This document shows, piece after piece, positions 54,112-64,000 of a stretch of 64,000 nt of DNA. Origin of the DNA: Sepiola atlantica (Eukaryota > Mollusca > Cephalopoda > Sepiida > Sepiolidae). Within the stretch, counting starts at the first letter, position 1, and each line of letters begins with the position of its first letter. The stretch is taken from the NCBI GenBank assembly GCA_963556195.1, contig OY744529.1:63908580-63972579 (forward strand). The letters are read 5' to 3'. The notes under the pieces are model-generated. The model made no database searches. It was not told the DNA's origin and worked only from the letters and a program-made list of their open reading frames with translations. Position numbers and translations under genes: made by a program.

Positions 54112-55420
54112 ATGGACGACCCAGTCAGCAGGAGAGAATTAGAGAGAAGGGTGGCCCATCTTCAACAGAAGATAAAGTCAACCACAGAAGGTTTGGAGGA
54201 GGAACGTGTCGATAAAAGTGTTTTCTTTTGAAAAGGATATTGAAGGATGGCTGGAGGACCTAGAGGGAGTGTCATGGAGAATGGAGGAACAATTTGCTGC
54301 AGAGGAGGAGTCTGGGGTGTTGGCCGAGTTATTTCAGGACTCTTTCGGATTAAAGAGAGATGTACAGCGGCAAATGAATGTTTTGCAGAAAACAAACGAA
54401 GGAGAAACTCCAGTGGTCCCTTTGAAAAACCAACAGTCCTTCAACATAGACCAGACATTCAATCCCCAAAGTAAGGAAGCAGCGGGTATCCCAGAATCAG
54501 CCAGATCCTTCCCATTCAACACATTCTATTCTTCGTGGTAAGTTAAAGGGGCCACATTTTAGTGGAAAAGAATTTGAAACAAACAAGAGAAGCTTCAAAG
54601 ATGTTCTCACTAGGTTTGAGAACTATTCAGAATCAATACCATCTGCAACAAGTAAATTATATTTTTTTAGGTGTTCCTTAGAAGGTAGAGCCCTTCAACG
54701 TATCGACCACCTTTCTGTTTCTGAAGACAGCTACCCAGTGGCTCAAAAGTTATTAAAAGACCAATACCTGGATGAGGAGGAAATAAGGGGAGAAATCATC
54801 CAAGGAATGTTGGATTTTCGCCTTGAGAGTCCCAAGGATTTGGTGGGGGTGAAGGACTTTATAATAAAAATCCAGGCGGATGTGTGGGAACTCCGAGCCT
54901 TGTACAACTGTGACCTGTATGATGATACATCTGCTGGAGCAATTATTATATCCCAATTGTTCGCTAAACTACGATCAGATATAAAGGGCAAGTTAATCAG
55001 GATTTCTGGAAAGACCTACCCGACATTATCGACAATCTTATTTGACACCAGAAATAGTTAAAAGGCTTTTAATAATTAGAAAACCAGAAAGGACCCCAAT
55101 GGTGAAGCTATGGCCCCTTCCAAGGCCTAGGGTAGAAAAGGAGGATGGATCCTATTCTTCCTTGAAAACCTTTAATACAAAAGTGGAATCAAAACCACAG
55201 AATTGTGGATTTTGTAAGCAGAATGGGCATTCTTCTGAAGATTGCCCCCATTACACTTCCCATGAAGTCAGAAGTATCAGGTGCAAGGAACTCTGTTTTA
55301 GATGCCTTAAAAGGACCCATATGAGAAATATGTGTCCACTAAAAACAAGGAATGATAGCTGTAGCGGCTGTGATGCTAAGGGTCATGTAACAGCAATGTG
55401 CCCAGCAGCAGGAAATGGAC
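54112..55420 (+). pseudogene. gag region of the BEL/Pao element with three zinc knuckles
   Basis: Probable start at the ATG 54112 (MDDPVSRRELERRVAHLQQK, coiled-coil-like). A frameshift in the T-rich stretch near 54225 passes to the frame seen at 54206-54541. The DUF1759-like capsid region spans about 54545-55040 (FRCSLEGRALQRIDHLSVSE, GVKDFIIKIQADVWEL). After another shift, three knuckles follow: CGFCKQNGHSSEDC (about 55204), CFRCLKRTHMRNMC (about 55294) and CSGCDAKGHVTAMC (about 55360), all CX2CX4HX4C. Confidence 0.78.
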
Positions 55421-55439
55421 TGAGAGTGGACACCTGCCT

Positions 55440-55765
55440 GCACATTAATTATTATCAGTACAGTTTCATGTCCCCTGTAATCAGCGTGGCGATAGGAACG
55501 AAAGAGAAAAAGATTGAGATTAACTGCCTGCTGGACACGGGAAGCCAACGAACCTATATGGACACCTCGGTTCTAGAAAGTTTGAATTGCCTTTCATCAG
55601 CAAAGGAAAGGGTGGTGGAAGTTAAAACCTTTTTAGGCTCAGTAACAAGGCTTTTTCAAGAAATTCTATTGGATTTGAGGATTGTTCCTGGAAAGGTCCA
55701 CCCCCTCCCAATTCTTTCCAGTAAATTGAATCTTTTGTATAGATTACAGAGGCTTCCAGATACTT
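55440..55765 (+). pseudogene. Aspartic protease of the BEL/Pao element
   Basis: It continues in the knuckle frame with INCLLDTGSQRTYMD at about 55520-55565, the retropepsin DTG in the BEL/Pao context (DUF1758-like). The frame stops near 55767; a related stretch with LLGIDAIQFLEP follows in another frame (55838 on). Confidence 0.75.
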
Positions 55766-55837
55766 AGGAATCTAAAGAGGCACAAATTAGCAACCCAACT
55801 CAGTCCCCACAACAGTTTTATCAACATTGAAGGGCTA

Positions 55838-57800
55838 TTGGGAATTGATGCAATTCAATTCCTGGAACCATTCAGAATAGTTCCCTGCATGTATGGAACA
55901 GCTTTTTCAACGCCAAGAGGACTAGTCTCCTTTGGCAACAGCTGTCGTTTTCTGTATGAAAATCAGATGAAACCAAGAAACAAACAAAAAGGAGGAGCTA
56001 ACATCAATTATGCCTCCTTGTTGACAAAAACTCCAATACTTCCAGGGCACAAAATTGATTTCGTACTAAATCCAGAAGAGAGTTACCAGAACTCCCTAAA
56101 ACCTTGGTTTGAGGAGGGCAATGTCCAATAAGGACTGGAAAGTATATTTAGCATGGAATCACTGGGATTACCCGGCTCAAAAGAATTCTCCACCTTGGAT
56201 GAAGAGAAGGTATGAGTTCATGGACTATATTATTCAGAGATAGCCAGTACCATGTACAACTGTCGCGGTACGAAGACACAGTGAAGTCGGTGCCTTCAAA
56301 TTATAATGCCGCTCTTAGAGTCCTAGAAAGAGTAGTTAAGGACCTAAAGAAGAAAGAGTTCAATGATCAACATCTTGATGTCTTTAAACAGCAAAAAGAC
56401 GAAGGCATTATAGAGGAGATTACAGTGCCTCCTGAACACTTTAAAAATTATACTTGGATTCCCCATAGGCCAGTGCTCAGACAACCACAAAGGTGAGACC
56501 TGTTTTTAATTGTTCCTACAAGAGGGCAGATTCTGTATTACTGGCCTATCCTGGAGTAAACCTAATGGCAGACATGTTAGAACTGTTGATTTGTTTCAGA
56601 ACCAACAAGTGTGCATTATTGGCCGACATAAGGAAAGCATTCCTTATGATTCGTCTAGACCTGGAGATGGACTGTAATCGTTTTTGTTTCTTTCTGAAAA
56701 AGGGGGAAAACTTGCATTGTTACAGATACTCAACCATCTTATTTGGCTTCAATGCAAGACATTTTATACTAAATTATGCATTAAAATACCATGCAGATAA
56801 GTTTTCCGCAGGTGTGTGCTCCCAGATGCTTAAATCTGACTTCTATGCGGACAATCTGGTAAAGACAGGAAATAACATTGACACCCTGTCTACTTTATAC
56901 ACAACATTAAAAGAGCGCCTGCAGAAGGGTAACTTTGAGATAGAATCCTGCAACTCCAACACAGTGCAAAGTTATGGAAGAAAATGGAGACAGATGGAAC
57001 CCTGTCAGGGTTTGATTCTGGATTGGAGAAGGTATTGGGATACCATTACAGCACCAAACAAGATACTATGAAGATCTCTACATGAATGCGATGGGACTGC
57101 ATCTATAAAAAGAAAGATGCTGTCAGAGACTTCGAAGATGTTCGATCCATTATCCCTTTACCTTTCTATAACAGTGAGAAGCAGTGTTGATGGGAGCATT
57201 TTGAAAACAGAAGTTGTGCTGGGATCAGGAGGTTCCGGAAGATTCCAAAAAATTTGGAAGGCGCCTGCAAAGGATTTAAGCGGGTTGAACTGTGTCGTTT
57301 TGGAGGAGAGTCCTAAATGAGGACAAACCAATGAAATTATTCTTATTTTGTGATGTCATCAAAACTTCATACAGCTTTGCAGCATATGCCGTGCAGGATG
57401 GAAGTCTGCGATGGTGTTTGTTAAAGCCAAAGTGGCACCCTTACAGGGTAAATTTCTTCCCACTTTGAAGCTTTTATCAGTATTCCTGGCTCTAAAATGT
57501 TCAACTACCTTAACGAAAGCCTTGAGACACTCTGATAGAAAGGGTGTATGTGGTTACAGACACTCAAGTTGTCCTGGCTCGGATACGGGCCAAATCTATT
57601 AGAACAAAGAATATCTTTGCATGTAATAGGCTGCAAGATATAGCTCAGATGACCGCTACAATGAAGACAGAGTTGAAGTTGAAATTGAGTTTCCAATACA
57701 TGCCGACGGAGGATAACCCTGTCGATTACATAACGAGAGGAATAACCTTGAAGAAATTTAAGGAAAAACTTCCCCATTGGTATATGGGCCCTGCGTAGAT
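55838..57800 (+). pseudogene. RT and RNase H region of the BEL/Pao element
   Basis: The connector at 56212-56496 (RYEDTVKSVPSNYNAALRVLERV, then IEEITVPPEHF) is typical of the BEL RT lead-in. RT at 56493-57071 has MRPVFNCS, GVNLMADML, ALLADIRKAFLMIRL and FGFNARHF. The active site reads FYADNLV, so the second Asp of the usual YVDD is Asn. Then come the Pao peptidase-A17-like region (57117-57320) and an RNase H-like stretch (57544-57798, TDTQVVLARI, then MPTEDNPVDYITRG). Confidence 0.75.
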
Positions 57801-58049
57801 AAGGCAGTAGGAGAAACGGGGAATTAGGTTATCTTACAGAAGAACAGTGAAAATGTGTTCGGCCCTCTGTTAATATGTTTACGAGAGATGAAAATAAACT
57901 TTCCCGTTGTCTCGGTAGAGCGATTCTCCAGCTTCTTCAAATTAATTAATGTTACTATTTTCTGTGATATTTAAGTTCGTCAAACTACTGAAGAGGGGTG
58001 CGAACCAGAACCTTCAGGCCAAAATTTACTTGATGAATACAATGCAAAG

Positions 58050-58790
58050 AGAATCTTTGTATTGGATTTTTTGTTCGATCCTGAAAGCAAGGGTGAACCA
58101 CAACTGGTAAAGAATTTTAACCTCTTTTTGGACTCCTCCAATATCATCCGTTCTAAGGGAAGAGTAGGCGGATCAGGTGAAATAACGCTGACAGGTTATT
58201 GGATCCCACAGGTCAGGCAGGATCTTAAAAGGATAGTGAGTGCTTATGTCAGGTTCAAAAGGTACAATGCCACTGCCTTTTCAGCACCCAATGCAACAGA
58301 CCTCCCTGGTCCTCGAGTAAATTTACTAAGGACATATCTCCATACAGGCGTGGACTACACCAGTCACATCTGGGTCAAGGGAGAAGTGAAAGATTACAAA
58401 ATGTATATCCTCATTTTTACCTGCATGAGTATCAGAGCTGTTCACATAGAACTCGTCCCTGATATGAGTATCTTCTTTCATACAGGCCTTTGTTTGCTTC
58501 ACGAATGTGAATGGCATCCCCTCTCATCTTTACTTTGACAAAGCAAAGACTTTCGTTGCTGCAGCCAGAGTGATAGATGGGGAATGATTACAGATGAATT
58601 CAAGGAACAATTTGGTCTTCATCACCTCAAACATTGCACCTTTATTCAACTTGGTATGGGAGAGGAGAATTAAGACCATCAAGACCTGTCTATACAAGTC
58701 TATAGGAAGAAGAAAAGTGGATTATTTTGGCTGCTGACCATATCAGATGTTCAGCGAGCCATTAATAGCCGTCTGACTTATAGCAGCGGT
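58050..58790 (+). pseudogene. Integrase region of the BEL/Pao element, truncated
   Basis: The frame 58062-58538 starts before the zinc domain (GSGEITLTGYWIPQVRQDLKRIV; CYVCQ-like cysteines are lost). It includes the core start GVDYTSHIWVKG and the TCMSIRAVHIELVPDMS block typical of BEL integrases. Downstream remnants in other frames include WGMITDEFKEQFGLHHL and VQRAINSRLTYSSG. Sequence similarity ends at about 58790. Confidence 0.75.
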
Positions 58791-59103
58791 AAGATGTGAC
58801 AAGATAGGAAAGTGGGATTGAAAACCAGCGCCCTAGAGGGAGAGCACTCTGGCTTACGAAAAATGCTTGGGCAGCCCCATCGGCATTCCACAGTAGGGGC
58901 GCCTCAGGCGATTAGCAATAAACTAACCCTTTCTCAAAGGGTGAGAAGGCAAAGCCTGGGAGGGTGGACCTCCTAGGATTGCACAGAAAAACCCCTAAGA
59001 CCGGCAGAATCATGGCCAGACAGCCAAGACGCTACTGGTCTAAGGAGTGTAGCAACCACTGAAACAGATACCCTTTAATCTCAGCCAAAAGGCCGAGAAA
59101 GAA
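58790..59103 (-). repeat. U2 snRNA-derived SINE-like element, minus strand
   Basis: Read on the minus strand from about 59103, the sequence opens with TTTCTCGGCCTTTTGGCTGA and continues through a TATCTGTTTCAG stretch. That matches the first 45 or so bases of U2 snRNA with a few changes (59057-59101). The remaining roughly 270 bases are not U2: they contain self-complementary segments and a GC-rich middle and end near TTGTCACATCTTA. A snRNA-derived head on an unrelated body is the architecture of SINEs with U-RNA heads. Only one copy is in the window, so repeat status is inferred. Confidence 0.65.
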
Positions 59104-59440
59104 ATTCAGAATATTATCGTTATAAAGAAAATCAACTATAATAGCAAGTTTGAAGTGTCAACACTGAGCTGACAATATTTTGCCCGACTTTAATAAAAAT
59201 AGCCTTGTTACCGATTATTTTGTAACGAAAAAACAGGGATATTTTTCTTATAAAGTTTTGTTTATTTTTATTTCATATTAAATTGTTTTAATGCCAATCT
59301 GTATTTCAAATTAAATATTCCCCAAAAAATTAGTTTGAAATAAAAAATGGCATATGCGTTTGTTCAACAGAGAGGGAGAGGGAGACCAAAGTCTCATTCC
59401 CAATGTTTCACTAAGCAAAAGAAATAAGTACATTAATTTG
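59104..59440. other. Non-coding interval
   Basis: AT-rich; no supported feature. Confidence 0.5.
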
Positions 59441-59454
59441 TAATCCTTACAATC

Positions 59455-59535
59455 TCAGATCGACAGCTCAGTTGGTAAGAAGGGAGACTGGAGATCTCAA
59501 ATTTCCAGTTTCGATTCCCAGTCCTGGCGTAAATT
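59455..59535 (+). repeat. Degenerate tRNA-like sequence (possible SINE head)
   Basis: CAGCTCAGTTGGTAAG resembles a tRNA D-arm and A box. About 35 bases later, GTTTCGATTCCCAG resembles the T-loop and B box. GAGA/TCTC could form an anticodon stem. Acceptor and T stems do not close, so it is not a functional tRNA. Confidence 0.4.
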
Positions 59536-61060
59536 TATTTATTGTTTATTTATGTATTATTTAGTGGTTAAGATGTGCTCTAATATATTTCTTAAGTTAA
59601 CAAAAATTATCTTCCACGGACAGACAGAAATTCTGACAGAGAATGTCCTTATATTATAAGAAGATACAATTTTTGGCACAGTTTCGGAAAATACAACTAA
59701 AAATTTACAGGTGTGACATACGCATAACGTATGTACAGCGAATGCTACGAAAACGAACGGAAATAGATGAAAGAAGGTACGTCGTTCTGAATGTTACCAA
59801 AGCCCCCTCCCCAGTCAATATTTTTAAAATTTATTTATGTTAAGTTGAATTAGTTACCATACGACATTAGCACCAGAAGTTTCTCGGATTTGAAACGTTT
59901 GCACCTCATGCCTGTATTATTTTCTTGTTCCTCGTGCTTCTAAAATGAATCTTACAATGTTACATGAAATTTCACAATCAGTAGAAGGTTGAATATTTTT
60001 TTTGCGATGGAAATAGGCCTTCTACAGAAGGCATTAATTTGTCACATTGTCCAGAAAACGTTTCGTGCAAATGGCAGGTGAAAATTTCCTAACCCTACCC
60101 CCCCCCCCTCTCAAATCCTTAACCCTACCTCGTAACCTGTGCGAAAAATAAGTTAACTGACTTACATGTCATGGGGTTGCGGGTACTTTTGGCTTGCTCA
60201 AGTCGAAACCCAGTAACGATTTTAGTTCTGTGAGTAATTTGCATATCTGTCAATTACTGATTATTTAAAAGAATTTTTCTTTCTTCTGGGAAGAGTATCT
60301 TTTTGAAAGTTCTGGTGACAGTTACATTTCATGAGTTCCTTTTTTTCACTTCGAAGAGTTCTTGTGAACAAGGTCAGAACCTTTTTTTTTTTTTTGATAC
60401 TTGACTCCTGACAGAGTTTAGGTCGCAATGTAGCAATATTTCACAACGTTATACACCGGACACTACACTGATCTACAAACTACCCCTTGGCGTCGAAGAA
60501 ATTTCGACAAACCCTAATTCTGTAACCCTAAAATTCCCCCCCCCCCAAAAAAAAAATCCCTAACACTAAAGAGATAAAAACAGAAAACAGACAGTAAAAA
60601 ACTAAATTTCTTGTGTAAAAAACAAACTCAGAAAAAATAAAATAAAATTGCCCTTCCTTTCGTTCTAAGCTTTCTGCTTAATAAAAAAAAATGGTAATTT
60701 AAAAGTTTTATATAATTAAAGTGGTCTGTTTAAAAAAAAATGCTTTCTTTCGTTCTAATTGCATAAAAAAGTCGTTTCTAGTGTTAGTTTACAATTTTAT
60801 ATCATTAAAGTCATCTGGTTCTAAAAAATAAAAACGGTAAGTTCAGAAGTCATTTTTAACATGAAGAGGGGTGGGGGCTTCGTTAACATTCGGAACGGCG
60901 TACCTTCTTTCGTATTTTACATTCGTTTTCATAGCATTCGTTGTACGTAATGCCTGTAAATTTTTGATTGTATTTTCCGAAACTGTACCCAATTTGAGCT
61001 AGTATATCGCTTCTCTGAAAAACGTATCTGTCACCTGAACTACGTTTGCCTTTATTATTA
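59536..61060. other. Non-coding interval
   Basis: AT-rich DNA with A and C homopolymers and no convincing coding or RNA feature. A 66-codon frame near 59643 has no recognised motif. Confidence 0.45.
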
Positions 61061-61350
61061 CACTAGCAGGGCTACCCGGCGTTACTCGGGATCATAAAAA
61101 CACAAAATTGAAGAAAAATCACGTGTGTAACATCTTTATATTCAAACTTCTATTTCTCTCCCTCTCTCTATAGCCGTCTCTTTATCTTTCTACCTTTCTC
61201 TTCCCTGGCCACCCCATTTAACCGCTACTTTCTCCCTTGTCTTTTGCGAAAGCTGTTTCTTCCCCACCAATCCTTCTTCCGTTGCCCAGGGCAAAAGTAG
61301 GACATATTTCTATAATAAGTACCACCTCTGTCTGCGCCTTCTATATAGAT
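61061..61350 (+). repeat. Possible dispersed-repeat end with a CCCGGCGTTACTCGGG motif
   Basis: ACTAGCAGGGCTACCCGGCG followed by TTACTCGGGATC, then a CT-rich stretch, looks like the terminal motif of a widespread invertebrate repeat known to me only by resemblance. A reverse, eroded version (CAACGCCGGCCGTCGGGT) is at about 26119-26136. Confidence 0.35.
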
Positions 61351-61660
61351 ACCTATCTCCGCCCCGGTGTGCATGCTATAGACGTACCTATCGCCGCCCC
61401 GGTGCGCATGCTATATGCGTACCTATCGCCGCCCCGGTGCGCATGCTATATCCGTACCTATCGCCGCCCCGGTGCGAATGCTATATCCGTACCTATCGCC
61501 GCCCCGGTGCGAATGCTATATTCGTACCTATCACCGCCCCGGTGCGAATACTATATACGCACCTATCTCTGCCCGGTGCGCATACAATATACGTACCTAT
61601 CTCTGCCCTGGTGAGCATACTATATACGTACTTATCGCCACCCCAGTTCGCACAACAATA
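61351..61660. repeat. Minisatellite with a 35-base unit, about nine copies
   Basis: The unit starts ACCTATCGCCGCCCCGGTGC and ends in a GCTATATNCGT stretch. Units are clear from 61351 and decay towards 61660. Because 35 is not a multiple of three, all three forward frames cycle through the same phases and stay open together, producing overlapping frames that are not genes. Confidence 0.95.
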
Positions 61661-61662
61661 AA

Positions 61663-62062
61663 ACAGATACTACACAACCTCCACACTACTCAAAAAAGGA
61701 GAAGGTACTGCCTGAGAGGATGGCATCATAACAACAGAACAGATACTACACTACCTCCACACCTCTCAAAAGATGAGGGGGTAATGCCTGCGAGGATGGC
61801 ATCATGACAACAGAACAGATACTACACTAACTCCACACCTCTCAAAAGATGAGGGGTAATGCCTGGGAGGAGGGTACCATTACAACAGAACAGATACTAC
61901 ACTAACTCCACACCTCTCAAAAGAGCGGGTAATACCTGGGAGGAGGGTATCATGGCAACAGAACAGATACTACACTACCTCCATACCTCTCAAAAAAGGA
62001 GGAGGTAATACCTGGGAGGAGGGTATCATGACAACAGAACACATACTACCTCTACACTTCGA
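61663..62062. repeat. Minisatellite with a unit of about 76 bases, five to six copies
   Basis: The unit includes AACAGATACTACACTACCTC, CACACCTCTCAAAAGATGAG and a GTAATGCCTGGGAGGA stretch. Copies differ by a few substitutions and small indels. It directly follows the 35-base minisatellite. Confidence 0.9.
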
Positions 62063-62934
62063 GAGATAGTCTCGATCAGGCACCCTGTTTAAAATGACTA
62101 AAAAACAGAAGAAAAAAAGAAAAAAAAGAAAAACAGATAAAAAACATATCAAAAGTATAAAAAATTGCGCCAAAGAGCAAAAAAAAGTAACAAAAAACCT
62201 GAAAAAACAAAAAGGTATCAACAACACGCACGCAAATATTAGTGTTATTAAAAAAAGTTTGTTTACAAATGTGAAAAGAGAGAAAGTTATGTTTGTTAAA
62301 TAAGTTCAAATAAGTTATAAAGTTAAAATTTTAAATAAAATATAAAAAATATTAAAAATAAGAAAATATTAAAACTAATTTAAAGTTAAAAAATATGTAT
62401 GTTTGTCTCTTCGCAAAGGAAAGCGGTAGTAGACAAAATCTTTACGCATGTGTAGTTCGAAAAATGACCAAATTTAAGCATCCCCCTCTGACTTGTTTCG
62501 TGTCCGTTCTACACGAATAAATTAATGTCTTGCTCTAATTCTTCGATATTATGTGAGCGAGGGTTTGGGAGTTGGAAAAACATCAAGTTTGTAGTGTGCA
62601 TTTTTTCTTTTACATAAAACTTGTTAATAAATAAATGCATTGATTTCTTTTAAGCCACTCTCTTCCTCAGATGTCATTTCCGGTCAAGTTATAACTGGCC
62701 TTATTTCTCAAATTATACCTGATATCATTGGTTTCTGCTGAAATTAGTACATAAAAACTCTTATAAGAACTTTTGATATAGTATTATACAATATTTGTTC
62801 AAACTCTAGCTTAAGTATAAGTACTCCAGAATTTACTAACATAATTAAAACACTTTAGTGGATCGACGCTGTAATAAGATCGATATCCTATAAATTCTTC
62901 ATTAAATTTTTTTTTAAATGCGCTTTGTGCATCC
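62063..62934. other. Non-coding interval
   Basis: A-rich DNA with a Lys-rich open frame (62094-62303) that is a product of base composition. No supported feature. Confidence 0.5.
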
Positions 62935-63650
62935 GACGAGGCGCCAAGTTTGAGTTCGTGTTCCCTCCATAGTTATGGCACACGCGGTACTGGGTTCTAC
63001 GGAACCCACCCCTGTAGACTTTTTTATCTAAAAGAGCAACTCTTAACTTTAACTAGTAGGGATGAGAGATATCCGGTCCCTATTTTATTTTTGCCGGCAC
63101 TAGAGAGCTTCCAAAGATTCCCACTTCCATTGTTTTACTTTGTCCCCGGTCTTTTGGAACCTTTGGCATTACTATCTTGGAAGCCGCCATCCACCCCTTG
63201 ATCCCATTCCCGATGAATTTATTTTTGAATACCCCTCTTGTAAGTTCCCACTCCCATTTAGGGACTGACCCGCTTGTTTTCGGTCTTGGGCCGGAAAACA
63301 GCGGGTGGTCCAACACTTAGCAATGAGGGAAAGACAGGCCATACTAACCCCCCTTTTTATCATTTTATTTGGTTCTTTATTTTTCTTTCTTTTTGGGTGT
63401 TTTTAATATTTTATCCTACTCCCACGATAATTATTATTTACAACGATGACTTTTGGGGATATGTTAAGTAGGGATCCATCCACAGAGTGAATGCGGTTTT
63501 TTGGTGCAAGAATCTGATTAAGAGTAAGCAAAAGTTTTCTTTTCTGTTTTGTATTTTTTGTTGAAAATAAAAAATGTTAACAGCTTGTCTCACTTATCCC
63601 CCCCCCCTCCCCCTACATCTCGGGCGCTATGCCTAAGGTCTGGTGAATTC
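62935..63650 (+). mobile_element. 3' UTR of a divergent Tx1-like LINE (call it C), 5'-truncated
   Basis: From GTTTGAGTTCGTGTTCCCTC the order of landmarks follows the family-A 3' UTR: a GAGTTTGTGTTCCCTG-like start, then a long hairpin at 63267-63310, then GAATGCGGT, and near the end a GGC-GCTAT-GCC hairpin (63623-63633). Sequence identity to A copies is low, so it is a separate subfamily. No ORF sequence is included. Confidence 0.55.
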
Positions 63651-63814
63651 CCAAGGTTTGTAAAATCTTCATCTGTAGATAAAGATGAGGGTTGTCCGAG
63701 GGAATTCACCTGCCTAAATAACTTCTCGGCCCTTTTTGACAAAATCTCTTTCTTTAGTTCTTTGATTTTCTCAGGTCACTCTTAAGTAATCACCTTGTGA
63801 TTGCCTAAGAGGCG

Positions 63815-64000
63815 TCAGCTACTTGGGCTCGGCCCAAGTTTAAAGCTTATTTTTACTTTTTTCAGGGGACTCTCTCTGTCCCCTTAGTCTAGCCCCTGTT
63901 GGGCAATTTGTTCTTCTCACCCCTCTTGGGTGACCCCACCTTTTGGGTGATTTGTCTCTTTAATCCTTTTTGTTTCCTTCTCTTTCAGTTGTCCAACTTC
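63815..64000 (+). mobile_element. 5' UTR of a Tx1-like LINE (A5) running off the window
   Basis: It begins with the perfect hairpin CTTGGGC-TCG-GCCCAAG (63822-63838). Then come GGGGAC-TCTCTCT-GTCCCC (63865-63883), GCCC-CTGTT-GGGC (63892-63904), TCACCC-CTCT-TGGGTGA (63917-63933) and CACC-TTTT-GGGTG (63937-63949). The same series, with covarying stems, opens copy A2 at 10799-10936. ORF1 would start beyond the window. Confidence 0.65.

Larger units (their letters stand above)
54112..58790 (+). mobile_element. BEL/Pao LTR retrotransposon, 3'-truncated
   Basis: Gag, protease, RT, RNase H and integrase remnants appear in BEL/Pao order over 4.7 kb, all on the plus strand and all broken. No LTR is visible. 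The right end is cut within integrase, after an AINSRLTYSSGK stretch, by a U2-snRNA-derived repeat. Stops and frameshifts throughout indicate an old copy. Confidence 0.82.

Noticed and set aside
59455..59535. Functional tRNA gene
   Set aside because: A and B box-like sequences exist, but acceptor and T stems do not pair.
61237..61807. Three overlapping open frames of 74-130 codons with repeated Tyr/Arg/Pro-rich peptides
   Set aside because: They are read through the 35-base minisatellite. Since 35 is not a multiple of three, every forward frame cycles through the same sequence and stays open by chance.
62094..62303. Lys-rich 69-codon frame and its Phe-rich reverse
   Set aside because: Direct product of an A-rich stretch; no conserved feature.
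63715..63760. Second U2 snRNA-like site (CTTCTCGGCC)
   Set aside because: Only about ten bases match exactly and the continuation diverges, unlike the clear match near 59057-59101.
1..64000. CRISPR array or bacterial operon
   Set aside because: The repeats are minisatellites or microsatellites without regular spacers, and all proteins are eukaryotic retroelement proteins.

Overview
This window is AT-rich eukaryotic DNA, almost certainly from an invertebrate animal. It is packed with retrotransposon remains, and I recognise no host protein-coding gene. The mix (Tx1-type and Jockey/CR1-type LINEs, several Ty3/gypsy elements, a BEL/Pao element, a DIRS fragment, foldback DNA elements, long homopolymers and dinucleotide runs) would fit a mollusc or other lophotrochozoan. 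That placement is an inference from element content, not from a marker gene.

Layout. 1-582: a DIRS RNase H fragment. 583-23650: a head-to-tail series of family-A Tx1-like LINEs (A1 to A4), broken by later insertions. A1 is split by a minus-strand Jockey/CR1-type LINE (about 5270-9670). A2 is split by an LTR retrotransposon (about 12716-17914) that itself holds a LINE fragment (15810-17080). 23650-24170: a 5'-truncated Jockey/CR1-type tail. 24170-34690: non-coding DNA with microsatellites, tandem and inverted repeats and an eroded minus-strand gypsy element with both LTRs (28147-32033). 34690-49854: a nest of family-B Tx1-like LINEs and a gypsy element. 49960-51275: a fourth family-B copy. 51275-54100: non-coding DNA with a clear foldback element. 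54112-58790: a decayed BEL/Pao element, cut off by a U2-snRNA-derived repeat on the minus strand. 59110-62930: non-coding DNA with two minisatellites. 62935-64000: a divergent Tx1-like 3' UTR followed by the 5' UTR of a further copy running off the window.

The best-supported observations are insertion histories fixed by target-site duplications. Family-B copy B3 was hit in its 5' UTR by B1 (15-bp duplication) and in its first ORF by a gypsy element (5-bp duplication). The gypsy 5' LTR was then split by B2, an almost intact LINE (14-bp duplication). B2 has a 1025-codon reverse-transcriptase ORF and looks like the youngest LINE here. A second theme is conserved, covarying RNA hairpins at both ends of the Tx1-like elements, including one short 3' hairpin shared by families A and B. 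No rRNA genes, intact tRNA genes or CRISPR arrays were seen.
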